From positions 1-9,967 of the forward strand of contig JADZFP010000358.1 of assembly GCA_020849825.1 (NCBI GenBank): a stretch of 9,967 bases of DNA, in the 5' to 3' direction. Shown in pieces: positions 1 through 6,768 of the stretch. The stretch is from Saprospiraceae bacterium (GTDB taxonomy: Bacteria > Bacteroidota > Bacteroidia > Chitinophagales > Saprospiraceae). Position 1 is the stretch's first letter. Every line of letters starts with the position of its first letter. Made by a program: the position numbers and the translations under genes. The notes beneath the pieces are model-generated. The model saw nothing but the letters and a program-made list of their open reading frames with translations. It had not been told where the DNA came from and did not search any database.

Positions 1-22
1 GAATTTACGGGACGTTAAATGA

Positions 23-1975
23 TCAGAACTTCACCAGCTTCGCAGTACCCATCTTGCGGCCGTTGAGTACCCGCACGAGATAGGTACCGGCCGGCCACTG
101 CTCAGTCATACACTGGAGCATTTGAGCGCCGGTACCGACCGGATTACGCTGGTTGTACACCATTTTGCCGTACAGGTCGAATACTTCAACTGCGGCGGTC
201 CCGCTGGTTTCCGATTCGAAAGACACACGCGCCTGAGCGCCGGCAGGGTTGGGGGCAATTTGCAGTTCGAGCGGCTGATAGGCGGGGGCATTGGAACTTC
301 CGGTAGGAAACTCAAATGCTACGTATAGCATATTGTTTTCTTCAGCCGGCTGGTTGCCGGTGATACGGAAAGTGATGCCGAAAGCGCCGTCTTGTTGTAC
401 CAAAACGTGTGCATGAGTATCAACTTTGCGAGCCATTGTGGTGAAATAGTGCTCCCAGAAGCCTAACAGCGTGGGATCAGAGTATGTCTCGTCATTTAAT
501 ACGGGCAAAGGTTCAAACCACGTGGTGAAGTCTCCGGGAATTGTGCGTGTAATGAACGGATGTTTATGGTAAAAAAGATCAACTAAATCGTAGTATTGTT
601 CATGATTTGAAGTAAATGATAAATACAAGTTGCCATCTTCATCGATGCCTGCAGTCGGACCGGTACTGAATGCCTCGCCGTAGCCGTCAGTATAAATATT
701 GGACAGCGCAAGCGGGTTTTCTTCAGCGCCCCAGACGCCGTCATTGTTGATATCGGGCGATGTGGCGGCGATTACGCCGGAGTTATCGGCCATGGTTTCG
801 TTCCAGTAAACGATACCAAGGTCGTAGAGCGGCCACCAGGTGTACTGATCGTCGTTGGTCGTGTCGTTGTCGCGGATGAACAGGGACGAGAACCAGACGT
901 GCGCCAGGCCGTTGTCGTCGACCAAAACGGTGCCGGTTTCGTCGCTGGTCAGGATGGCGAGCGAATCGGGGTAATAGGTAGAGTCGTAGAACATGCCGAC
1001 CTCGTCGAAAGTATAACCTTCGTCATAGGTCCATTTTTTCAGCGGGAAGTCGTTGACGACGCGTGCGGAGCCCCATGTGCTGCCGTTATCGCTGGATTTG
1101 AAGAGCAGGCAATCGTTGGTCTGCGCAAACAAAGCGACGGCTACGTTGTCGCCGCTGGCGTCGATCGAGTAGGCGTCGGCCGACATGCTGGCATAATCGT
1201 CGCTGCTGATGCCCGGCAGGGTGTAGTCGAGGATATCCCAGGTTTGACCGCCGTCGGTGGAGCGGCAGTATTTGACCATGCCGTCGATGCCTTCGATGGG
1301 CACGCCGCCGAAACTGGCGCCCGTCGGGGTGGTGTAGTAGATCAGGTGGATGGAATTGCCATCGGCGCCACCGGCGCAGGCGCGAATCCAGAGGCCGCCG
1401 TGCGGGGTGGTGACGGGCACGTTGCCGCCGGTCCAGGTGGTCGCCGAAGCGGCCTTGTGTTCGTAGTGGATAGTGTAGTTGCCCACTGTGCCGCCGTGGG
1501 AGAATACCCACTCTTCACCGGCATCCGTGACGAAATAAGCGGGGAAGCCCGTGCGGGTGCTCGGTCCTTCGATGCGGGTGGTCGGGTAGGGCCCGAATGC
1601 GCCGCCGGAGGTTTTGTTGTAACCCGTGCCGCGGTCGGCATATCCGGCGGCTTCAGAGCCGGTGCGCGACATGGCCCAGGTGGCGCTCACCTCGCCATTG
1701 CCCCAGTTGTGCAGGCGGCGCGCCATGGAGCCGTTCGACTGGAGGTCGTAGGTTGTTACACCGGCGATCAGTTCAGCCAATACGCGCGGGGCGGCCGGCA
1801 CGGATTCGTTGAGGGAGGCAGCATTTTCCAGGCCTGTCGTGGGTGTTTTGACTTTACCGATGGCCGAGGGGCCGAACTGAATGTTTTGACCGGGCGCCAA
1901 AGTCAGCTGTTTTTGCGATTGACTGGTCAGAAGCCAGGGCGTGATTGCCAAAAGAAGAAGTGTAATTCTTTTCAT
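23..1975 (-). CDS. Secreted Asp-box (BNR-like) beta-propeller protein with T9SS type A sorting domain
   Basis: A 650-residue protein, complete, with its TGA stop close to the window edge. The start is set at MKRITLLLL because a basic, hydrophobic signal peptide (about residues 1-20) begins there. The frame stays open for 59 codons upstream, but that stretch has no signal-peptide character and covers the promoter region. Two Asp-box motifs are visible, STDGGQTW (239-246) and SSDNGSTW (294-301). These are hallmarks of sialidase-like or BNR beta-propellers, so residues from about 70 to 560 are probably a propeller. A calcium-loop-like DINNDG lies further on. The last 80 residues (571-650), starting LQIAPNPAG and ending in GTYLVRV and KLVKF, form a T9SS type A tail, which directs outer-membrane export and surface anchoring or release. 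I do not see the catalytic set of a true sialidase, so the substrate is unknown. It is divergent from the PA-domain genes. Confidence 0.88.
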   Translation of the reverse strand: MKRITLLLLAITPWLLTSQSQKQLTLAPGQNIQFGPSAIGKVKTPTTGLENAASLNESVPAAPRVLAELIAGVTTYDLQSNGSMARRLHNWGNGEVSATWAMSRTGSEAAGYADRGTGYNKTSGGAFGPYPTTRIEGPSTRTGFPAYFVTDAGEEWVFSHGGTVGNYTIHYEHKAASATTWTGGNVPVTTPHGGLWIRACAGGADGNSIHLIYYTTPTGASFGGVPIEGIDGMVKYCRSTDGGQTWDILDYTLPGISSDDYASMSADAYSIDASGDNVAVALFAQTNDCLLFKSSDNGSTWGSARVVNDFPLKKWTYDEGYTFDEVGMFYDSTYYPDSLAILTSDETGTVLVDDNGLAHVWFSSLFIRDNDTTNDDQYTWWPLYDLGIVYWNETMADNSGVIAATSPDINNDGVWGAEENPLALSNIYTDGYGEAFSTGPTAGIDEDGNLYLSFTSNHEQYYDLVDLFYHKHPFITRTIPGDFTTWFEPLPVLNDETYSDPTLLGFWEHYFTTMARKVDTHAHVLVQQDGAFGITFRITGNQPAEENNMLYVAFEFPTGSSNAPAYQPLELQIAPNPAGAQARVSFESETSGTAAVEVFDLYGKMVYNQRNPVGTGAQMLQCMTEQWPAGTYLVRVLNGRKMGTAKLVKF

Positions 1976-2082
1976 GGTCAAGAATTTAATTGTGTGAATA
2001 TTTTGTTTGGTAAAACTTTGAAACGGGCAAATGGAAAGGTATTCTCTTCGTGTTAAAACAGGCAGAAAACTACCATTCGCGC

Positions 2083-2090
2083 CAAAAGTA
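2083..2090 (-). promoter_or_regulatory. Candidate -7 element for the propeller gene
   Basis: Read on the minus strand the sequence is TACTTTTG, an exact match to the Bacteroidota sigma -7 consensus TANNTTTG. It lies about 107 nt upstream of the ATG at 1975, implying a leader of roughly 100 nt. No convincing TTTG -33 element is seen at the expected distance, so the call rests on the -7 box alone. Confidence 0.4.
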
Positions 2091-2145
2091 GAGAAATTGC
2101 TTTTCGACGAATGGTAAAAATTTGACCGTATTGGCAGAAAATGAA

Positions 2146-2174
2146 TTGGCATTTTGCGGAAGCCTCTATATTTG
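2146..2174 (+). promoter_or_regulatory. Promoter of the first PA-domain gene
   Basis: TATATTTG at 2167-2174 matches the Bacteroidota -7 consensus TANNTTTG exactly. A TTG at 2146-2148 lies 18 nt upstream and can serve as the -33 element. Transcription would start near 2180, giving a leader of about 30 nt before the ATG at 2212. The 10-bp palindrome TTTCATGAAA (2184-2193) falls just after the predicted start site. It may be an operator or chance. Confidence 0.6.
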
Positions 2175-2211
2175 CCGCAAACATTTCATGAAAATTTAAA
2201 CCGAACGTGTT

Positions 2212-3978
2212 ATGAAAAAAATTCTTACTTCATTCCTGGGAACGGCATTTGCAGCCCTCCTGAGCCTTGTTTTTGCCACCTCGGCACAGGCACAAGACGG
2301 TACGCAGAATGACGACTTCCTGTTCCGCGTGATCACTTCTTCCGGCACTTCCGACTATTCCAACGGCGCTTGCGGCTACGGCCACTCGCTGTTTGGCGCA
2401 GGTATCACCGAAGAACTCTGCGGCGAAATCGTATGGGCTTTCGACGAAACGCCCGACTCGCTCGTTTGCGATACGATCATCACGCAGGACCTGACGGGCA
2501 AAATTGCTCTTGTACGCCGCGGTGTGTGCAACTTCAGCCTCAAAGTATGGTATGCCCAGCAAGCTGGCGCCAAAGCCGTAATTGTTGCTAACCACTACGC
2601 TACGGCCACCGACGACGGCTGCTCGATCATCAACATGGCTGCCGGCACCAACGCTGCGCTCGACACCATCCCGTCGATCTTTGTTTGCCGCAACGTTGTT
2701 GAAGAAATCGACAACGCCCTCAAAAACGGCGAAACCGTCAACGTGTGCTTCCTGCTCCCGCGCTTCTACGACGCTGCCGGCCCGTATCACTACGCCACGC
2801 CGATCAGCCAGGTCGACAGCCTTGTGAACATGGGCGTGCGTTTCGTCAACCGCAACGCGGCTACCCTGGAGAACGTGGAACTGAAAGCCTCCATCACCGA
2901 ACCGGGCGGCAACGTTGTCACCCTGACCTCGACTATCCCGTCGGTTGATCCGGGCGTATCCACCTTCCAGTACTTCCCCGGCTACCTCCCGCCGGCTGTT
3001 GTAGGCGAATTCAACGTGGAATACACCAACAGCGTTTACAACGAATCGCGCGATACGCTGCGCCGCAAATTCGTTCACACGCAGTATACCTTCGCTACCG
3101 ACAACCTGATCAACGATCCGGGCGGTGTAGGTACGACCAATGCCAACTTCATCTCCGGCGGTTTCCTCCACCAGGAAGGCGCTATCTGCGTGACCGGCCC
3201 GAACGGCGGCAACGCCACCTTCGTGACCTTCGGTATCTCCAACATCGACTCGGTGTACGTACCGAACGTACCGCCGGGCGGCACGGCCAACGACATCAAC
3301 ATCTTCCTGTACGATGGCGACGTCGACGAAGACGGCACGATCGACCTGGCCAGCTCCTTCGACGACCTGACCCAGGTAGGCTATGGCGTGTACACCATGA
3401 CCGGCCTCGAAGAAGATGGCGTGCTGATCGACGCTCCGGTTGCCGACCTGCTGACCGGCCAACCCGTTGAACTGAAACCGAACCACGTGTACTACGTTTC
3501 GCTCTACTATAACGGTCTCGAAGCCGGTTACGGACGCGACATTCGCTTTATGAACTCGCTCGAAGAGTGGTTCTACCTCAACTTCCCGTCCACGCCGCTG
3601 GCTATTGGCAACGGTACCGCCCTGACCTTCTTCGACGGCGGCTGGTCCGGCGCCGATGTGGTGAATCGCCTGCAACTGCAAGGCTACTCCTCCAGCACCA
3701 GCGAGAAACCCAACCGTCTCGCCGACGATCAGGTGACCATCACGCCGAACCCGGCTGTTGATCAGGTGCGCGTCAACATCGATCTCGCAGAAGTAAGCGA
3801 CCAGGTTACCCTGACGTTGTTCGACGCCCGCGGCCGCGAAGTGGCCCGCCAGACGACCAACAACTTCCAGCAGGGCCAACTCACGATGAACGTGGGCAAC
3901 CAGGCTTCGGGCATGTACCTCCTGTGGGTACGTACGGCCGAAGGCTCCGCCATGCGCAAAGTCGCTATCTGCCACTAA
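2212..3978 (+). CDS. Secreted PA-domain protein with T9SS type A sorting domain, tandem copy 1
   Basis: A 588-residue protein. Residues 1-28 are a clear signal peptide ending AQAQ. Residues about 50-180 are a protease-associated (PA) domain, with the typical core LTGKIALVRRGVCNFS (94-109) followed by AQQAGAKAVIVANH (115-128). PA domains bind peptides or substrates beside secreted proteases, but no protease is attached here: no HExxH, no serine or aspartyl active-site motif. Residues about 184-507 form a conserved region of unknown fold, including the calcium-loop-like DVDEDGTID. Residues 508-588, from VTITPNPAVD to RKVAICH, are a T9SS type A tail for export across the outer membrane. The gene has strong C-ending codon preference, consistent with high expression. 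It has its own promoter and terminator. The PA half has extra cysteines (C70, C159, C179) absent from copy 2. Binding target unknown. Confidence 0.9.
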   Translation: MKKILTSFLGTAFAALLSLVFATSAQAQDGTQNDDFLFRVITSSGTSDYSNGACGYGHSLFGAGITEELCGEIVWAFDETPDSLVCDTIITQDLTGKIALVRRGVCNFSLKVWYAQQAGAKAVIVANHYATATDDGCSIINMAAGTNAALDTIPSIFVCRNVVEEIDNALKNGETVNVCFLLPRFYDAAGPYHYATPISQVDSLVNMGVRFVNRNAATLENVELKASITEPGGNVVTLTSTIPSVDPGVSTFQYFPGYLPPAVVGEFNVEYTNSVYNESRDTLRRKFVHTQYTFATDNLINDPGGVGTTNANFISGGFLHQEGAICVTGPNGGNATFVTFGISNIDSVYVPNVPPGGTANDINIFLYDGDVDEDGTIDLASSFDDLTQVGYGVYTMTGLEEDGVLIDAPVADLLTGQPVELKPNHVYYVSLYYNGLEAGYGRDIRFMNSLEEWFYLNFPSTPLAIGNGTALTFFDGGWSGADVVNRLQLQGYSSSTSEKPNRLADDQVTITPNPAVDQVRVNIDLAEVSDQVTLTLFDARGREVARQTTNNFQQGQLTMNVGNQASGMYLLWVRTAEGSAMRKVAICH

Positions 3979-4012
3979 ACCGGCGCCGCAACGCGGCTAT
4001 TGAATAAAATAT

Positions 4013-4054
4013 ACATGGGTCACCCCTCTTTGGGGTGGCCCATGTTTTTGTTTT
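4013..4054 (+). terminator. Intrinsic terminator after PA copy 1
   Basis: A 14-bp stem (4013-4026 paired with 4032-4045) with a single G-U wobble closes a 5-nt loop TCTTT. It is followed by TTTTTGTTTT. It lies 35 nt after the stop codon and should end transcription before the second paralogue, making the two copies separate units. Confidence 0.9.
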
Positions 4055-4080
4055 AAAAAACACCTTTTAAATTTCGACAT

Positions 4081-4096
4081 GTGCCATTATTGGCAC
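4081..4096. repeat. Perfect short inverted repeat upstream of PA copy 2
   Basis: GTGCCA and TGGCAC form perfect 6-bp arms around a TTAT spacer. It lies about 100 nt before the ATG of copy 2 and 50 nt upstream of its candidate -7 box. The position suits a regulator-binding site. No T-tract follows, so it is not a terminator. Function is inferred only from symmetry and position. Confidence 0.3.
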
Positions 4097-4145
4097 TCTT
4101 GCCTTGTTATACGCCCTGAAGACGTTACCCGACCCCGATTTTTAC

Positions 4146-4153
4146 TAACTTTA
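4146..4153 (+). promoter_or_regulatory. Candidate degenerate -7 element for PA copy 2
   Basis: TAACTTTA differs from TANNTTTG only at the last base. It lies 42 nt upstream of the ATG at 4196. No clear TTTG -33 is present; GTTA at 4124-4127 is the best near-match at 18 nt. A promoter is expected here because a strong terminator precedes it, but the element is weaker than that of copy 1. Confidence 0.35.
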
Positions 4154-4195
4154 CCTTATTTCTTTTTTGAAAACATAAACTAATCAAGTTTAAGC

Positions 4196-5953
4196 ATGAA
4201 AAAGCATCTTACTTTAATTTTCGCCCTCTGCCTGCTTTCCCTGGCACAGACCACGAATGCCCAGGTGGGAACCTGGGACGACGACTTTATTTTCCAAATC
4301 CTTTCCCCGAACTCTATTGCGACCAACTACGTGGCCGGAGACGCCTGCTCTTTTGGCGGCACCAGTGGATGGGGCATTGATTTGACCGAAGAAGTAGAGG
4401 GAGAACTCGTCTGGTACCGCGATGCAGTGGGCGATTCGCTTGCCTGCGGACCTGCCGGTATTGATCTGACCGATAAAATTGTGTTGATCCGCCGCGGAAC
4501 CTGCTCGTTCAGCCTTAAAGCATACAACGCCCAACAGGCCGGAGCAAAGGCAGTCATCATCGTCAACCATTATACCACGGCTAGCGATGCCGCTTGTACG
4601 TTGTACAACATGACGGGCCTCGACTCTGCTGCATTGGTTACGATTCCTGCTATCTTTATTCCGCGCGCAACGGGCGAACTGATCACTCCGGTTCTCGACG
4701 CCGGCCAGCCTGTGTTTGTCAAGTTTGCTCTTCCACGCTTCTACGACGCTGCCGGCCCGTACCACTACGCTACGCCGGTCAGCCAGGTCGACAGCCTTGT
4801 GAACATGGGTGTTCGCTTCGTCAACCGTACGCCTGCCACCCTCGAAAATGTGGAATTGAAGGCCGAAATCACCGAGCCGGGCGGAAACGTCGTTACGCTT
4901 ACTTCCGTTATTCCGACGGTCGACCCTGCCGCGTCTGTGTTCCAGTATTTCCCCGGCTATCTGCCGCCGGCGGTATTGGGTGAATTCAACGTGGAATACA
5001 CCAACAGCGTTTACACGGAATCGCGCGATACGCTGCGCCGTAAATTCGTACACACAGAGTACACCTTCGCTACCGACAATCTCGTGAACGACCCGGGTGG
5101 TGTGGGTACATCCAATGCCAACTTCATCTCCGGCGGCTTTCTTCACCAGGAAGGCGCGATCTGCGTGACCGGCCCGAACGGCGGCAATGCCACCTTCGTG
5201 ACCTTCGGTATCTCCAACATCGACTCGGTATACGTACCAAACGTACCGCCGGGCGGTACGGCCAACGACATCAACATCTTCCTGTACGACGGCGACATCG
5301 ACGAAGACGGCACGATCGACCTGGCCAGCTCCTTCGACGACCTGACCCAGGTTGGTTACGGTGTGTACACCATGACCGGCCTCGAAGAAGATGGCGTGCT
5401 GATCGACGCTCCAATCGCCGACCTGCTGACCGGCCAACCGGTTGAACTGAAACCGAACCACGTGTACTATGTTTCGCTCTACTACAACGGTCTCGAAGCC
5501 GGCTACGGCCGCGATATGCGCTTCATGAATTCCCCGGAAGAATGGTTCTACCTCAACTTCCCGTCCACTCCGCTGGGTATCGGCAACGGCACCGCCTACA
5601 CTTTCTTCGACGGCGGTTGGTCGGGCGCCGATGTGGTACAACGCCTCCAACTGGAAGGCTATTCCACCAGCACCAGCGAGAAACCTAACCGCCTCGCCGA
5701 CGACCAGGTGACCATCACGCCGAACCCGGCTGTTGATCAGGTGCGCGTCAACATCGATCTCGCAGAAGTAAGCGACCAGGTTACCCTGACGCTGTTTGAT
5801 GCCCGCGGCCGCGAAGTGGCTCGCCAGACGACCAGCAACTTCCAGCAGGGCCAGATCACGATGAACGTAGCCAACCAAGCGTCGGGCATGTACCTCCTGT
5901 GGGTACGCACGGCCGAAGGCTCCGCCATGCGCAAAGTCGCCATCTGCCACTGA
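4196..5953 (+). CDS. Secreted PA-domain protein with T9SS type A sorting domain, tandem copy 2
   Basis: A 585-residue paralogue of the gene just upstream. A signal peptide (about 1-23, ending TNAQ) is followed by a PA domain with the core LTDKIVLIRRGTCSFS and AQQAGAKAVIIVNH. The conserved middle region comes next, and a T9SS type A tail ends in the same RKVAICH. No protease domain is present. From R181 (position 4736) onward it is collinear with copy 1 without a single indel, with about 26 amino-acid differences in 405 residues. The preceding PA half is only roughly half identical and has a different length. Four cysteines of the PA half are shared with copy 1, whereas three extra ones of copy 1 are missing. 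Codon use in the PA half looks less C-biased than in the shared half. It probably has the same anchoring and mode of action but altered ligand recognition; the ligand is unknown. Confidence 0.9.
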   Translation: MKKHLTLIFALCLLSLAQTTNAQVGTWDDDFIFQILSPNSIATNYVAGDACSFGGTSGWGIDLTEEVEGELVWYRDAVGDSLACGPAGIDLTDKIVLIRRGTCSFSLKAYNAQQAGAKAVIIVNHYTTASDAACTLYNMTGLDSAALVTIPAIFIPRATGELITPVLDAGQPVFVKFALPRFYDAAGPYHYATPVSQVDSLVNMGVRFVNRTPATLENVELKAEITEPGGNVVTLTSVIPTVDPAASVFQYFPGYLPPAVLGEFNVEYTNSVYTESRDTLRRKFVHTEYTFATDNLVNDPGGVGTSNANFISGGFLHQEGAICVTGPNGGNATFVTFGISNIDSVYVPNVPPGGTANDINIFLYDGDIDEDGTIDLASSFDDLTQVGYGVYTMTGLEEDGVLIDAPIADLLTGQPVELKPNHVYYVSLYYNGLEAGYGRDMRFMNSPEEWFYLNFPSTPLGIGNGTAYTFFDGGWSGADVVQRLQLEGYSTSTSEKPNRLADDQVTITPNPAVDQVRVNIDLAEVSDQVTLTLFDARGREVARQTTSNFQQGQITMNVANQASGMYLLWVRTAEGSAMRKVAICH

Positions 5954-5959
5954 TTTGAA

Positions 5960-6058
5960 ATGATGAATGATAAATGATGAATATTGGTCGCGGTTGATAT
6001 AAACCCTTATAAACTATTATCAACCTTTATCAACCATTCATCATTTATCATTCATCAT
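5960..6058. repeat. 23-bp perfect inverted repeat between convergent genes
   Basis: Arms 5960-5982 and 6036-6058 are exact reverse complements, built from ATGA/ATAA-type short units. The 53-nt spacer adds nested symmetry: GGTTGATA (5992-5999) can pair with either of two TATCAACC copies (6018-6025 and 6028-6035), and TATAAAC occurs twice. The region is very AT-rich. The right arm's last base is the first base of the opposing gene's stop codon. Transcribed from either side it would form a long hairpin, so a bidirectional terminator is likely. A dispersed palindromic repeat is the alternative. Confidence 0.75.
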
Positions 6059-6747
6059 CATTTTCCTGGTATTGCATCGATAAGATTGCGTACGTATTCC
6101 GTCTCCGGTCGGGCGAATACGTCTTCGGGGTAGCCGATCTGCTCCATGCGGCCGCGGTTCATGACCATCAAGCGGTCGCACATTTGTTTAATCACGCTCA
6201 AATCGTGTGAGATAAACAGGTAACTGAGCCCGAATTTCTCCTGTAATTCCATCAGAAGATTCAATACTGTTGCCTGCACGGACACATCCAGTGCAGAGAC
6301 AATTTCGTCGCAGATGACCAATTTGGGTTCCAGTGCCAGGGCACGGGCGATACAAATACGCTGTCTCTGCCCGCCGGAAAACTCATGTGGGTAACGGCGG
6401 GTGTGCTCGGCCGTCAATCCGACTGTTTCGAGCAAATCAACTACTTTTTCCTTTCGCGTACGCTCGTTGCCATGCAAGCGATGAATCTGCATGGGCTCAA
6501 GAATTGCCTCCCCGATGGTCATACGCGGGTTGAGTGACGAGTAGGGATCCTGAAATACCAGCGGGATGTCTTTTCGGACCGGCCGGAATGCCGCTTCGGT
6601 TAAGGCCGATATGTTTGCCTCCTTATATTGCACGGCGCCTGCATGGATGGGGGTAAGGTGGGCAATGGCACGCCCCAGTGTTGTTTTTCCGCAGCCTGAT
6701 TCGCCGGCCAAACCAAATGTTTCTCCGGGGAAAAGATCAAAACTCAC
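6058..6747 (-). CDS. Oligopeptide/dipeptide-type ABC transporter ATPase, C-terminal half of an amber-split gene
   Basis: A complete second ATPase domain of the Opp/Dpp (GsiA-like) class. From the GTG, Walker A is GESGCGKT (15-22), the Q-loop glutamine is in VFQDPYSSLNP (about 66), the signature is FSGGQRQR (123-130), Walker B ends in CDE (146-148), and the H-loop histidine is 181. The D-loop region reads DEIVSALD where DEPVSALD is common in the family. The only start that keeps Walker A is the GTG at 6747. It has no ribosome-binding signal, and the next ATG is at residue 76, after Walker A. The same reading frame continues upstream through THAVDK to a TAG at 6766-6768, then into the preceding ATPase half. 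So this is not an independent gene but the distal part of one two-domain protein. It energises peptide uptake or export at the inner membrane. No permease or binding protein is in the window. Confidence 0.85.
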   Translation of the reverse strand: MSFDLFPGETFGLAGESGCGKTTLGRAIAHLTPIHAGAVQYKEANISALTEAAFRPVRKDIPLVFQDPYSSLNPRMTIGEAILEPMQIHRLHGNERTRKEKVVDLLETVGLTAEHTRRYPHEFSGGQRQRICIARALALEPKLVICDEIVSALDVSVQATVLNLLMELQEKFGLSYLFISHDLSVIKQMCDRLMVMNRGRMEQIGYPEDVFARPETEYVRNLIDAIPGK

Positions 6748-6765
6748 TTTGTCGACAGCATGGGT

Positions 6766-6768
6766 CTA
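6766..6768 (-). other. In-frame TAG interrupting the fused ABC ATPase gene
   Basis: On the minus strand the frame reads GNPVE, then TAG, then THAVDKVSFDL, with no shift. The flanking residues match the family's usual linker, which leads into AVD-V-F-L-PGE before the second Walker A. A single base change from TAT, TAC or CAG would restore one continuous protein of about 568 codons. Confidence 0.9.

Noticed and set aside
899..2056. 385-codon plus-strand open frame opposite the beta-propeller gene.
   Set aside because: It is low-complexity in Gly, Ala and Val, typical of the antisense of a GC-rich gene. The minus-strand frame has a signal peptide, Asp-boxes and a T9SS tail and is clearly the real gene.
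1976..2152. A 59-codon upstream extension of the propeller gene in the same frame.
   Set aside because: It would bury the signal peptide internally and overlap the candidate promoter at 2083-2090. The extension shows no conserved character.
2184..2193. Palindrome TTTCATGAAA in the leader of PA copy 1.
   Set aside because: A 10-bp AT-rich palindrome is short enough to occur by chance, and no second copy is seen upstream of copy 2. It is mentioned only within the promoter entry.
2230..3975. Antisense open frame almost as long as PA copy 1 (581 codons), with a matching one opposite copy 2 (4214-5950).
   Set aside because: It results from the strong codon preference of the sense genes, which rarely creates stops in the opposite frame. 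It has no signal peptide, no recognisable domain and no promoter. It is seen in both copies because their sequences are near-identical.
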